Positions 35,385 through 47,885 of a stretch of DNA of 64,000 nt are shown piece after piece. The notes beneath the pieces are model-generated. The model ran no database searches. It was given only the letters and a program-made list of their open reading frames with translations, and had not been told where the DNA came from. Every line of letters begins with the position of its first letter. The first letter of the stretch is position 1. Source of the stretch: Lepus europaeus (taxonomy: Eukaryota; Chordata; Mammalia; Lagomorpha; Leporidae). The position numbers and the translations under genes were made by a program. The stretch spans positions 16,070,496-16,134,495 of the forward strand of contig NC_084829.1 in assembly GCF_033115175.1 (NCBI RefSeq), written 5' to 3'.

Positions 35385-35984
35385 ATCAACTCCAAGAAAA
35401 TCAGGTGTATAACTGAAAAAGAAATCAAGAAATTTCTTTTATAACATCTACAAAATATAACATAAAATATCAGAATAAATTTAGCCAAAAGGGGATACAT
35501 GTATGTTGAAATTGTAAAACATTGGTGAAAGAAATTGAAGAAAACACAAATGTAAAGATATCCCATGCCCATGGACTGGGAAAGCTACTATTATTAGGAT
35601 GGCCTTATAATCTAGAGAAACATACAGATTTAATGCAGTCTCTGTCAAAGCTTCTGTGACGTCTTTCACAGATATAGAAAAAAAATCCCTAAAATTCTCA
35701 TGGAATCACAAAAGTTCTAGAATAACCAAAAAAATTTTTAGCAAAAAGAACAAAGCTAGAGGCATCACACTCCCTAATTTCCAGATCTACTAAAGATTTA
35801 GAAAAACAAAACAGCATGATGCTGGCATAAAAACACACATATGTATAGATCAACAAGTCAAAATTGAGCATCTGGGAAATAAACTCACACATTTACAGAC
35901 CATTGATTTTTGACAAAGGTGACAAGAACACAAATGGGGAAAAGGCAAACTCTTCGATAAATACTGGCAGCATTGATGTATCTT
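35385..35984 (+). mobile_element. Ancient L1 ORF2 fragment
   Basis: It reads as decayed L1 ORF2 downstream of the RT catalytic core: 'ataaatttagcca', 'cccatgcccatggactggg', 'agaacaaagctagaggcatcacactccc', 'atcaacaagtca'. No frame stays open. Its divergence resembles the L1M at 29131 more than the young L1s. Confidence 0.8.
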
Positions 35985-35997
35985 AGAAACGAAACAT

Positions 35998-36355
35998 TGG
36001 GGCTGGAGCTGTGGCGCAGCGGGTTAAAGCCCTGGCCTGAAGCACCAGCATCCCATATAGAAGCTGGTTCTAGTCCCGGCTGCTCCTCTTCCCTTCCAGA
36101 TCTCTGCTGTGGCCTGGGAAAGCAGTGGAAGATGGCCCAAATCCTAGGGCCCCTGCACCCCCATGGGAGACCCAGAAGAAGCTCCTGGCTCCTGGCTTCG
36201 GATCAGCGCAGCTCCAGCCATTGCAGCCATCTGGGGAGTGAACCAGCAGATGGAAGACCTCTATCTCTGTCTCTACCTCTGTCTGTAACTCTCTTTCAAC
36301 TCTGTCTTTCAAATAAATAAAATAAATCTTTAAAAAAGAAAGAAAGAAAGAAAGA
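35998..36355 (+). mobile_element. CSINE with (GAAA)n tail
   Basis: A full copy starting 'ggggctggagctgtggcgcagcg'. Flanking repeats agaaacgaaacat (35985-35997) and agaaatgaaacat (36356-36368) are the duplication. The tail has expanded to (GAAA)n at 36337-36360. Confidence 0.92.
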
Positions 36356-36660
36356 AAGAAATGAAACATGAAGTGCTACAATAAAATAGAGTCTGAAAAC
36401 AGTATATAAAGAATGACAATTATTCCACATGTTCAAAAGCAACTTTAAAATAAGTGATACTCAGATATTCACACCTATATGTGAGGGGGTTTGTATATAG
36501 ACTATGTCCTAAAGCAAATATATGATTAATACAAAATTCAAGGTCTTTATTTCCCTGGAGGTTAATTTGAAAGAAGAGGACAATAGAAAAACATATAGGT
36601 GACTCACTGTTGGCTAGTATACTATCATTGATTGATAGGCGATTCAAGAGTGATCATGGT

Positions 36661-36974
36661 TTTTTTTATTATTATTTATTTGACATGTAGAGTTACAGAC
36701 GATGAGAGAGAGAGAAAGTCCTCCCTCCACTGGTTCACCCCCAAAACGGCCGCCAGGGTTGGTACTATGCAGATCCAAAGCCAGGAGCCAGGAGTCTCCT
36801 CCTGGTCTTTGATGTGAGTGCAGGGGCCCAAGCACCCGGGCCATCCTCCACTGCCTTCCCGGGCCACAGCAGAGAGCTGGACTGAAGCGGAGCAACCGGG
36901 ACTAGAAGCTGGCACCAATATGGGATGCCGGTGCCACAGGCAGAGGATCAACCAAGTGAGCCACGACGCCGGCC
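36661..36974 (-). mobile_element. CSINE, antisense
   Basis: A complete antisense copy ending in 'cacgacgccggcc'. The repeat catggtttt is at about 36655 and 36975. Confidence 0.92.
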
Positions 36975-36980
36975 CCATGG

Positions 36981-38810
36981 TTTTATTTTATTTTTTATTT
37001 AATAAATGTAAATTTACAAAGTGAAACATTTGCATTGATGTGGCTTTTTCCCACATGACCTCCCTCCCACCCACATCCATCCCATCTCCCACTCCTTCTC
37101 TCATCCCACTCTTCATCAAGAACATTTTCAATTATCTTTATATACAGAAGATCAACTTAGTATATACTAAGCAAAGATTTCAACAGACTGCACCAACACA
37201 ACTGCACAAGATATAGAGTACTGTTCAACTAGTAGTGTTATCTTTAACTCTCATAGTAAAACACATTAAGGACAGAGATCCTACGTGAGGAGCAGGTGCA
37301 CAGTGACTCCCGTTGTTGATTTAATAATTGACACTCTTATTTATGACGTCAGTAATCACCTGAGGTTCTTGCCATGAGCTGTCAAGGCTATGGAAGCCTC
37401 TTAAGTTCACCAAATGACTCACCACCTCTAAACTTATTTAGTCAAGGCCACATCACAATAGAGGTTCCTTCCTCCCTTCAGAGAAAGATACCTTCTCTTT
37501 CATGGCCCTTTTTTTCAGCTGGGATCTTGTTCACCGAGATCTTTCATTCAGGTCGTTTTTGAAACAGTGTCTTGGCTTTCCAGGCCTGTGACACTTTCAT
37601 GGGCCTTTTAGCCAGATTGAATGCCCCAAGGGTTGATTCTGAGGCCAGAGTGCTGTTTAGGGCATTTGCCATCATATGAGTCTGGCTATGTATCCTGCTT
37701 CCCCCGCAGGATCATTCTCTCCCTTTTAATTCTATTCTTCATTATTTGCTTACACTGGTCTTATTTGTGAAATCTCTATCGACACTTTCCCTATCTTTTT
37801 GATCAATTATATACTTAAACTTATCACTTTACCAAGTGAGCTGGCATTGGTACATGCCTCCTTGATAAGATTGAATTGGAATCCCCTGGCACATTTCTAG
37901 CTCTACCATTGGAGGAAAGCCAGAGTGAGCATGTGCCGACCTGTATCTCTACTCCCTCTCTTATTCCCACTCTTGTATTTAATAGAGATCACTTTTCTGT
38001 TAATTTTAAATACCTAAGAATAATTGTGTATTAATTACAGAGTTCAACCAGTGGTATTAGTAGAACAAAAAGAACAACAGAACAACAAAAATACTAAAAG
38101 GAATAAAATAGTAAGTTGTTCCTCAACAGTCAAGACAAGCACTGATCATGTCATTGTTTCTCATAGTGTCCATTTCACTTCAATGGATTGCTTTTAGAAG
38201 CTCGGTTAGTTGTCATTGATCAGGGAGAACATATGATATTTGTCCCTTTTGAACTGGCTTATTTCACTCAGCATGATATTTTCCAGATTCCTCCATTTTG
38301 TTGTAAATGCCCGATTTCATTGTTTTTTACTGCTGTATAGTATTCCATAGAGTATATATCCCATAGTTTCTTTATCCAGTCATCCATTGATGGGCATTTA
38401 GGTTGATTCCATGTCTTAGCTATTGTGAATTGAGATGCAACAAACATTGAGATGCAAACAGCTCTTTTTTTTTTTTTTCAGTTTAATTCCCTTTGGGTAA
38501 ATTCCAAGGAGTGGGATGGCTGGGACATGTGGTAGGGCTATATTTAGGATTCTGAGGATTCAACAAACTGTCTTCCATAGTGGCTAACCAGTTTGCATTC
38601 CCACCAACAGTGGATTAGTGTCCCTTTTTCCCCACATCCTCGCCAGCGTCTGTTGTTAGTTGATTTCTGTATGTAAGCCATTCTAACTGGGGTGAGGTGA
38701 AACCTCACTGTGGTTTTGATTTACATTTCCCTGATGGCTAGGGATCCTGAACATTTTTTCATGTATCTGTTGGTCATTTGGATTTCCTCTTTTGAAAAAT
38801 GTTTGTTAAT
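36981..38810 (-). mobile_element. L1 element G, 5'-truncated, antisense
   Basis: Read on the minus strand, it starts at about 38810 within the ORF2 C-terminus ('[10 protein letters not shown]' region), passes a stop near 38206, and has a single-unit 3'UTR ending at about 36981. The complement of the G-rich tract is at 37062-37112. ORF2 remnants include the 'tttccccacatcctcgcc' cysteine region. No clear target-site duplication was found. Confidence 0.9.
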
Positions 38811-39028
38811 GCTGTTTGTTCACCCAAATGCAACCTGCAGAGTTTCAAAGGCTCAAGCTGTGCTCCAGGAATCCAGAGGACTGCAGGCCTCTGAGCGGGC
38901 TGCTGGGAGTTCTCACAAGAGGTCAAGACTGGGGAACTCTCCACCCTTGAAGCTCTTGGAGTCTGAAGCCCTGAATTAGTTGAAAAAGTAATAATTTGCC
39001 ATACTGTTTATTTTGCTCCTTCAATACA

Positions 39029-39300
39029 AAAACTTTTTAATTTGTTTATTTGGCAGAGTTAGAACCATCTACTGGTTCATGCCCCAAATGTCCTCAATAG
39101 CCAGTACTGGTCCAGGCTGGAGCCAGGAGCCTGGAACTCCATCCAGCTCTCCCATGTGGTGGCAGGGGCCTAAACATTGGGCCAGCTTCCACTGCTTTCC
39201 CGGGTGCATTAACAGGGAACTGGGTTGGAAGCAACTGGGACTTGAACTAGTGCTCATGTGGGATGCTGGTGTTGCAGGCAGTGGCTTAGCTCCCAGTATA
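39029..39300 (-). mobile_element. CSINE, antisense, old
   Basis: A diverged antisense CSINE with tail 'tttgtttatttggcagagttag'. Its body lacks the CT-rich part. Confidence 0.8.
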
Positions 39301-39504
39301 CAAGAACTTCCCATGGGACCAGACTTCTGACTTGTGTGTTCTCACCTGTGGACAAACTATAGGAAAACAAATCACTGTACAAGGTTGCTGGGGAAAAGAT
39401 GGTTGTCTCCAATGCCAAAATAGGATTAAGTCATTCAGATTCAAAAGCTTGATACAGCCACTGGCAGAGTAAAGATACCCTGGACCCTGGGGTTGATGGA
39501 GTTC

Positions 39505-40180
39505 ATTCATTCAGCACATATTTGTTCCTGGCACCAGTCTGGCCCCAGGAAATGTGGTGATAAACAGAAACAAAAGCATATAATTGTGAAATGGAAGCTA
39601 TTCAGAAGATGATAAATGCTATGGGGAATAAAAGTAGAGAAGAAAGGTGAGAGTGTCAGTAGTGATGGGGTGGGGAGTGTTTTATTTTAAACGAGATGGT
39701 GAGGGCAGGCCTCCCAATGTGAAGTAAAGACCTGAAGGACTTGAGAGTGAGCCTCATGGATCTCCAGGGGAGGAACACTGCAGGGCATCAACAGCAGGTG
39801 CAAAGGACCTGAGGCAGAAGCTCACTTTGTGTGTTTGAATCACAGCAAGGAGCTGTGTGGCTAGAGAGGGGGAAGAGTGGGGAGTTGTGGTGGATGTGGC
39901 GGATGTGATGTGCCAGAGGTGAGTGGGAGGGGTCCGGATCACAGAGGGCCATCCAGGCTGTTGGGAGCAGCGTGGCTTTCCTCTTTCAGTGGGATGGGGC
40001 ATCCCTGGAGGGTTTGAGCAGGAAAGAGTATGAAGTGGGTCACGTTGTCAGGGGGTACATTAGCTGTTCTGGGGGGAGAGCCAGGACAGAAGCAGAGACC
40101 AGTTAGAAGGCACTTGGTAATCAGATGCAACAGTGGCTCATAGCGAGTGGTGTCGGTGGCAGCTCAGCATAATTGGGTTG
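39505..40180 (-). mobile_element. L2 LINE remnant, antisense
   Basis: The plus strand has the recognisable complement of an L2 3' end: 'gttcattcattcagcacatatttg', 'gatgataaatgctatggggaa', 'gtgagggcaggcctccc', 'aagacctgaaggacttga', 'gtgcaaaggacctgaggcag', 'agagggccatccaggctg'. No frame is intact. Confidence 0.7.
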
Positions 40181-40355
40181 AGTCTCTTGGCCAGAGCACC
40201 ATGTCCCCTATCCAGAGCTTGGCAAGCATGGGGATGCCCCCTCCTTGGTTGTCTGTGCCTGTAAGGCTACTCCCTTTGGATTGATGATTCTTGTTTTATA
40301 GCTTAATCATCTTGCTCTCACTCATGAGTCATTATTCTCCTTAGAGTGACACTTC

Positions 40356-40590
40356 ATTTTTTTTTTGACAGGCAGAGTGGACAGTGAGAGAGAGAGAGAC
40401 AGAGAGAAAGGTCTTCCTTTTGCTGTTGGTTCACCCTCCAATGGCCGCCGCAGTAGGCGCGCTGCGGCCGGCGCACCGCGCTGATCCGATGGCAGGAGCC
40501 AGGCGCTCTGGTCTCCCATGGGGTGCAGGGCCCAAGGACTTGGGCTATCCTCCACTGCACTCCCTGGTCACAGCAGAGAGCTGGCCTGGA
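40356..40590 (-). mobile_element. CSINE, antisense, 5'-truncated
   Basis: The copy stops in the middle of the body ('ccaggccagctctctgctg' in sense). An 11-bp duplication, agtgacacttc, lies at 40345-40355 and 40591-40601, so the truncation happened at insertion. Confidence 0.92.
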
Positions 40591-40601
40591 AGTGACACTT
40601 C

Positions 40602-41252
40602 TATTAAGTGCTGATTTTATAAGTTAGCTCTCAGAAAATCTTGTTTTATTTGTAAGTCTGTGGGGCTCCCTCACCATGGTCCCTAGCCATAATAACCTGA
40701 CTACACGGCAGATGTGGAGAACCTCTTTCCATTTCTGGGCACTCATACCTGTATTTCAGCAGTAGATCAGCCATTCTGGTGAATGGCCTGAGAATCTGAT
40801 CTCTCCCCTCTCTCAGTGCGCTTATGTCTGCCTGGTCGCCGGAGGGGTTATATCCGATCAGTTCTGTGATCTCCAGCATAGGGTTTGGGATGGAGAGACA
40901 ACCCCTCTGCACCTGCTCAGGATGCTGCTTCATGATAACTGTGAACTGAATCGGCAAACTTTAGCAGCCAATTCACATTTAGAATCTTTCCTACCCCTAG
41001 TGTGCAAAGGTTTGATTCACTGCTCTTCACACTTGGGCCTTCACTGAGCTCTCATGTGCTCCCTGCTTGCCAGGATTCTTCTGCCTTCTCCTCCTCCATG
41101 CTCCCAGCTTGGCCTTGGTGAGATTTGTCCTTCCTTTGGCTCCTGTTTGTTCATCTATTTTCACCATTGCTTATCTATTATATCTGTAACTGAACTGGTC
41201 AAACTTTCAAGCATTCCTTTCTCATTCTCTCTTGCCTTTGGTTATGTTGTTG
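40602..41252. other. Unique sequence, no feature seen
   Basis: No gene or repeat family was recognised. Confidence 0.55.
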
Positions 41253-41375
41253 GACCTGGCTTTACATTAGCATCAGATGGGGGAGTTTTACAATATTGTG
41301 ACTGCACTCTAGACCAATTGAACCAGCATCTAGAGGGTGGGCCTGTGTGTCAGTGTGTCTTGAAAGCTCCCCAGA
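41253..41375 (+). mobile_element. MER5-like hAT MITE remnant
   Basis: The near-palindromic arrangement 'ctggctttacattagcatcag...agaccaattgaaccagcatctagaggg...gctccccagataattcaattgtac' matches the MER5A pattern of non-autonomous hAT-Charlie elements. Confidence 0.65.
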
Positions 41376-41687
41376 TAATTCAATTGTACAATTTCTCTCT
41401 CTCTAAATTACTACCAACAGGGCCTGGCACTGCAGACTGTTAACAAGATGCCTAAAGGTTCTCTCTAAATGAGGCCTTACAGAAAGTAAGAGTCAGCCAA
41501 GGGGCTGAAAGAAGAAAGTATCCACCATATACAGTTAAGTCTCTATTCACTTCCCAGAGCACATGATCTGTAATGAACGGCAAAGTAATGTAATCTTAGT
41601 CTGTAGCCTATTCTCAGTAGCACAACTAGATGTCATTGTATTTTATGTGTATGTGTCAAAAGTGGTAATTTGTTAATATTTTCCCAA
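41376..41687. other. Unique sequence, no feature seen
   Basis: Nothing could be assigned. Confidence 0.5.
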
Positions 41688-41744
41688 AGAAACCTTTTAT
41701 TTAATGAATATAAATTTCATAAGTACAAAAAAAAAGAAAAATGT

Positions 41745-44700
41745 CTGTAAAGGTCCTTGGCCCATCTTTTTATTGGTTTGTTTGTTTTGTTGCTGTGGAG
41801 TTTCTTGATCATTTTATAGATTCTAGTTGTTAATCCTTTATCAGTTGTGTAGTCTGCAAATAATGTCTCCCATTCTGTTGGTTGCCTCTTCACTTTCCTG
41901 ACTGTTTCTTTTTCTGTAAAGAAACTTTTCAAAATCAGGCGCTCAAAGCGTTTCGACAGATTCGGGTCATTTTCACAGCAAAATTCAGGGATACATAGAG
42001 TTGCGTCAACAGACAATCATAAAATTGGTATTTAAAGGTTTTTTTTTTAAAAAAAGAAACTTTTCAATTTGAGGTAATCCCATTTGTTTACTTTATCTTT
42101 GATTCCCCGTGCCTCTGGGGTCTTCTCCAGGAATTCTTTGCCTTTTCCAATGTCTTGAAGAGTTTTCCCTATGCTCTCAATTAATTTCATGGTGTCACAA
42201 CATATCTCTAGTTCTTTGATCCATGTTGAGTGGAATTTTCTATAAGGTGTAAGGTAGGGGTCTTGATTCACACTTTGACATGTGGACATCCAGTTTTCCC
42301 AGCACCATTTGTGGAAGAGGCTGTCCTTGTTCCAGGGGTTGGTTTAGTTCCTTTGTCGAATATGAGTTGGTTATAGATGTTTGGATTGATTTCTGGTGTT
42401 TCTATTCTGTTCCATTGGCTATCCATCTGTTTTTGTACCAGTACCAGGCTGTTTTGATTATAACTGTCCTGTAGTATGTCTTGAAGTCTGGAATTGTGAT
42501 GCCTCTGGCTTTGTTTTTATTGTAAAGGATTGCTTTAGCTATTTGTGGTCTCCTGTTTCTCCATATGAATTTCAACATCACTTTTTCTAGGTCTGTGAAG
42601 AATGACTTTGGTATTTTGATTGGTATTGCATTGAACCTGTAAATTGCTTTTGGGAGAATGGACATTTTGATGATACTGATTCTTCCAATCCATGAACATG
42701 GCAGATTTTTCCATTTTTTTGTGTCTTCTTCTATTTCTTTCTTTAATGTTTTGTAGTTTTCATCATAGAGGTCTTTGACATCCTTGGCTAAATTTATTCC
42801 AAGGTACTTGATTGTTTTTGTGGCTCTTGTGAATGGGATTGATCTTAGAAGTGTTTCCCTGGCCATGGCATTGTCTGTGTATACAAAGGCTGTTGATTTC
42901 TGAGCATTGACTTTGTATCCTGCTACTTTACCAAACTCTTCTATGAGTCCCAATAGTCTCTTAGAGGAATTTATTGGATCCCCTATATATAGGATCATGT
43001 CTTCTGCAAATAGGGGTAGTTTGACTTTCTCCTTTCCTAGTTGTATCCCTTTAATTTCTTTTTCTTGCCTGATGGCTTGCCTAACACTTCTAGGACTATA
43101 TTGAATAGTAATGGTGACAATGGGCATCCCTGTCTGGTGCTAGTTTTCATTGGAAATATCTCCAACTCTTCCCCATTCAATATGATGCTGACCATTGGTT
43201 TATCATAAATTGTCTTACTTGTGTTGAGGAATGTTCCTTCTAACCCCAACTTGCTTAGTTTTCATCATGAAAGTGTGCTGTAGTTTGTCAAATGCTTTCT
43301 CTGCATCTATTGAGATAATCGTATGTTTTTTGTTTCTCAATCTCTTAATGTGATGTATCACATTGTTTGACTTTCGAATATTGAACCATCCCTGCATACC
43401 AGGGATAAATTTCATTTGGTCCGGGTGAATGATCTTTCTGATATGTAGTTGGATTTGGTTTGCCAGGATTTTGTTGGGTATTTTTGCATCTATGTTCATT
43501 AGGGAGATAGGTCTGTAGTTTTCTTTCTCTGTTGTGTCTTTTCCGGGCTAAGGAATTAAGGTAATATTGGCTTCATAGAAAGAATTTGGGAGGATTCCCT
43601 CCCTTTCAATTGTTTTGAATAACTTGAGAAGAACAGGGGTTATTTGTTCTCTAAATGTCTGGTAAAATTCGGTGGTGAAGCCATCCGGTCCTGGGCTCTT
43701 CTTTTTCAGTAGTGCATTTATTACTGATTCAATTTCTTTAGTGATTACGGGTCTGTTTAGGTTTTCTATATCTTCACAGCTCGGTTTAGGAAGGTTGTAT
43801 GTGTCCAGGAATCTATCCATTTCTTCCAGGTTCCACAACTGTTAGCATACATGTCCTTGTAGTGGTTTCTGATGATTCTTTTTATTTCTGTTGTGTTTGT
43901 TGTTACATTTCCATTACTATCTTTGATTTTACAGATTTGGGTCTTCTCTCTCCTTTTTTTGGTTAGTTGGGTCAATGGTGTGTCGATTTTGTTTATTTTT
44001 TTCAAAGAACCAGCTCTTAGTTTTTTTGATCTTTTGTATTTTTTTATTTCAATTTTGATTATTTCTTCTCTAATCTTGAGTATTTCTTTTCTTCTGCTGG
44101 GTTTGGGCTTGATTTGCTGTTGTTTTTCTAAATCCTTGAGGTGCATGGAGAGGTCATTTGTTTGGTTCATTTCCAGTTTCCTTATATAGGCACCAATTGC
44201 TATAAACATTCCTCTTAGCACTGCTTTTGCTGTACCCCACAAGTTTTGATAGGTTGTGTTGTCATTTTCATTTGTTTCTAGAAATCTTTTGATTTTGCTT
44301 TTGATTACTTCTATGACCCACTGTTCATTCAGAATCATGTTGTCCATTCTCCATGTGTTTGCATATGGTGTAGAGATCTTGGGTCGTTGATTTCGAGTTT
44401 CACTGCACTATGGCCTGAGAAGATGTATGGTATGATTTCAATTTTTTTGAATTTGTTGAGGCTCCCTTTATGGCCTCGCATGTGGTCAATCCTAGAGTGT
44501 GGCTCATGTACTGGGGAGAAATATGTGAACTCTGTGGCTGTGGGGTGGATAGCTGTGAAGATATCTACTAGGTCTATTGGTCTATAACGTCAATTAGCTC
44601 TGTTGTTTCTCTGTTGATTTTTGTCTGGTTGATCTGTCCTTTGGTGAGAGTGGGGTGTTGAAGTCCCCTGTTACTATTGTATTTGAATCTATATCTCCCT

Positions 44701-45093
44701 TTAAGTCCTTTAGTAATTCTTTCAGGTATCCAGGCACCCTGTAATTAGGTGCGTATACATTTATAATAGTAATGTCTTCATGTTGGATTGATCCTTTAAT
44801 CATTATATAGTGCCCTTCTCTGTCTCTTTTAATAGTTTTTGTGTTAAAGTCTATTTTGTTTGATATTAGGATGGCCACACCAGCTCTTTTTTGATTTCTG
44901 TTAGCTTGGAATATCTTTCTCCATCCTTTTACTTTCAGTCTGCGTGCATCTTTGTTGATAAGGTGTGTTTCCTGAAGGCAGCATATAGATGGATTCTCTT
45001 TTTTGATCCAATCAGCTAGTCTGTGTCTCTTGGTAGTAGAGTTAAGGCCATTCACATTCAGTGTGACTACTGTTAAGTACTTTTTCCAGTCAT
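41745..45093 (-). pseudogene. L1 H ORF2, decayed
   Basis: The start codon complement is at 45091-45093 (MTGKSTQQ-like). Endonuclease: 'MNGLNSTTKRHRLADWIKKE' near 45055-44997 and 'TGDFNTPLSP'. The SDH region near 44400 is altered. The linker/RT N-terminus is at 43838-43548. The RT palm reads FAED instead of FADD at about 42992-43010, so a catalytic Asp is lost. Frameshifts occur near 44600, 43770, 43540, 43250, 43110 and 42410. A 120-bp foreign insert with its own duplication interrupts it at 41933-42052. The last ~200 codons (cysteine region) are absent. Confidence 0.9.
41933..42052 (+). other. 120-bp unidentified retrocopy-like insert in L1 H
   Basis: Non-L1 sequence flanked by the perfect 15-bp duplication aaagaaacttttcaa (41918-41932 and 42053-42067) within ORF2. 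On the + strand it ends in a T-run followed by an A-run next to the second duplication, as expected for an L1-mobilised cellular RNA fragment. A frame of about 21 codons then a stop can be read from its first base (NQALKAFRQIRVIF...). The source gene was not recognised. Confidence 0.75.
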
Positions 45094-45149
45094 GTTTCCT
45101 ATAATGAGCTGTTTATGTATTTTGAGATTTGTTTGTACCTTAGTTGGGT

Positions 45150-46110
45150 TATTTTCTGCATTTGCTTTTTTTGTAGTGAAGTTCTTGTTTTTGTATTTCT
45201 GTGTGCAGAATCTCTTTGAGCCAGTGTTGTAGGGTTGGATGTGTGGATACAAATTCTTTCAGTTCTGTTTGTCGTGGAAGATCTTTCTTTCCCCTTCATT
45301 CATAAATGATAGCTTTGCAGGGTATAGTATTCTAAGTTGGCATTGTTTGTCTTTTAAAACTTGGAATATATCATGCCATTGTCTCCTTGCCTGTAGTGTT
45401 TGCGATGAGAAGTCTGGGGTGAGTCTGATTAACTTACCCCTGAATGTGATTTGTCGTTTTTCTCTGGCACATTTTAGGATTTGTTCTTTGTGTGTCACTG
45501 AGCTGAGTGTTGCCACAATGTGTTTCGCTGAATTTCTCTTCTGGTCTAACCTGTTGGGGCTCCTCAGTATTTATTGAATTTGCCTGTTATTATATATTAG
45601 CCTCTGTTGGAAGTTTTCTGACATTATTTCATTGAAAACGCCTTCTAATCCATTCTCTCTTTCCACACCTTCAGGGACTCCTATTATCCGAACATTACAA
45701 CACGTAATTGAATCTTGTAGGTCTCCAACTGTATTTTTTAATTTTCTAATTTCTTCTTCCTGTGCTTGATCTGGCTGTATTATTTTTGGAAGTTTGTCTT
45801 TGAGTTCTGATATTCACTCTTCTATTTCATCTGTTTGATTTCTGAGGGATTCCACGGTGTTATTTATATGGTCAATTGAGTTTTTCATTTCCAGAATTTC
45901 ATTCTGACTTCTCATTAGGATCTCTAATACTTGGGCATGCTTTTATATCAGATCTTGAAACTATTTCTCATTATTTCTAGGTAATCTGATTATTGGTTTT
46001 CTGAATTCTTTTTCTGGCATGATTTCAAATTCTTCTTCTTCTGCCTCTGTTATGGATGGTTTAGCCTGTTCCATTGGCAATTCATAAGTTCTCTATACCC
46101 TTATTCTGAA
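45150..46110 (-). pseudogene. L1 H ORF1, decayed
   Basis: In reverse orientation a coiled coil (complement of about 45980-45780), an RRM start ('IIGVPEGVE' near 45690), 'TLQARRQW' and a lysine-rich tail can be read. Stops interrupt at several points, for example near 45815 and 45570. It is the same lineage as ORF1 of L1 D. Confidence 0.85.
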
Positions 46111-46966
46111 TTTTTCCGTTGTTCTTTGGCATTTCTGTTTGGCTTAATTTTCAGGTTGATTTCCCTCTGCTATGGGTCTGTACCAATAGCCAATGTAAGC
46201 AGGCAGCTCTACCTTCTAGAGTTTGTTTGTTTGTTTATTTTTGGTAACTTGAGTAGGCAACTGTCAGGGCTTTGAGGTTCCAAGCTCCACCCCTTGAGGT
46301 CGGTTTCCCTGTTCCTTTGTTCACCCTAAAGTGCCTGGGCCTCACTGATCAGCCGCCTCCCCCTCACTGCGCCCTCTGTGTGAGGAGTTGGGAGTAGCTC
46401 CAAACCACCTTTGTCCCCACCACTGAAGTTTCCTCCTTTGGAGGGCGAAAGCAGAGGTCACCATCCTTTATGCCTGAATGTAAACAAACAAAATGACTAC
46501 TCTCCACCTGCTGCCCCTCTGATTAGAGGGGTGCTGAGACACCGAGGGATCCTGGCATGTTCAGTCCCTCAGTTTGTCTCCCTGGATCGCGCCCTCTTCC
46601 CATAGGTGCTATTCACTTTGTTTTGATTTCGATTACCTTCCCCACTGTATTGTGCGTGTCTCACTTGTCCCTCTCAGGGTGGTTGGGGGGCGGGGGCGGC
46701 AGCAGTAGCAGCTGTAGTGGCGGTGGCGGTTCCCTTGCTTGTTTTTTTTTTTCATTCTCTTTCTGCAGTTCTGGGCCCCTCTACCTGCCTTGGGGTGGAC
46801 CCCTACACTCTGGCGTGCTCCTGTGTCACTCTAGCCAACCTTTTGTGGTTCTGTCACCTGACTATCCCCTCTATTCATCAATTTCTCTCTGTGCGACTCT
46901 GCATACCTTGCTGCTATACCACCTATTTTTAATTCATTAAAAATGGTACAATAGGGGGGTGAGCGG

Positions 46967-46982
46967 CAAGATGGCAGAATAG
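46967..46982 (+). promoter_or_regulatory. YY1-like motif at composite C 5' end
   Basis: caagatggcagaatag, with one change (gcgg to gcag) from the motif in copies A and B, about ten bases from the element start. Confidence 0.65.
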
Positions 46983-47885
46983 GAAGGGAGCACATTCATA
47001 GTTCGGCAAGACACAGGTTAATAAAAGTGGAGATACTGCAGGGTCAAGGAAGAGTAGGGGAAGAAACAGCAGAGGAAACTCTTCCGGAACTAGTGATTCA
47101 CTGTGGACCTGCATGGAGAGCGTGGGAGCCCAAGTTCGGGACACCAGCGGCAGACTCAACACACCAGCGCTGGAACGCGAGGTGAGCCGAACCTCAATAG
47201 CCCAAGACACCAGCGGGCAAGCGGAAAGAGGAGACTAGAGGGAATGAGGCTTGAAACTCCGTAGGGAAAAGTTCACCAGGCTAACTAGAAGAGAGAGAGG
47301 AAAAAAAAATGACAAATACGGGCACGAGTTTCTCTCTCTCCGCTCACCCCTCAAAGACGAGCAAGACAAAGAGCAGGCGCCATTTTGGACATACGTCATA
47401 AGCAAGGTGACCTCAGGTCTGCACCGGCCCTGAGCTTAGCAGAAAAACCTGATTCTGAGGGGAGGGGTGAAATAACAGGAGATTAGGATCTAACTTGACA
47501 ACCCAGTGGGAGACTGTAGGAGAATTGGAGCCCACACCGAGGGCAGCAGAAATTCCCTGTGTGGTCCTTGCGAAAGAGCTTCCGATCTCTGGCTCCTGTG
47601 GGTATATCATTCGCCTGCTAACTACCTCCAATTCAGTTCAGCTGTGCGGAATCACTTCCCTTTTGAATCAAAAAAGAAAAAGAAAAGAAAGAAAGAGAGA
47701 TTTACCATGCCTAACCTGAGAGTGTCATCTTTCACACACCCTCAACCCTGAGGAACCAAACACAGCTCTCAGTCCAAACTCATCTCAAGCCTCTAAGGCT
47801 CCACCAAAAGCAGACAGTCCACTTAATATAGAGCCATAGTGTAACAAGAAAAAACACCACAGTGAAGAAACCAAATATCTCCAAC

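Larger units (their letters stand above)
41688..46930 (-). mobile_element. L1 element H, near full length, antisense
   Basis: Reading from right to left: a 5'UTR (complement of about 46150-46740, perhaps to 46930), ORF1 (about 46110-45150), ORF2 (45093 to about 41745), then only the last ~36 bases of the L1 3'UTR (41688-41723). It matches L1 D in the 5'UTR and in both ORFs and retains the RT linker segment that D has lost. About 1.2 kb of 3'UTR is missing. The left boundary has no clear target-site duplication. Confidence 0.9.
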
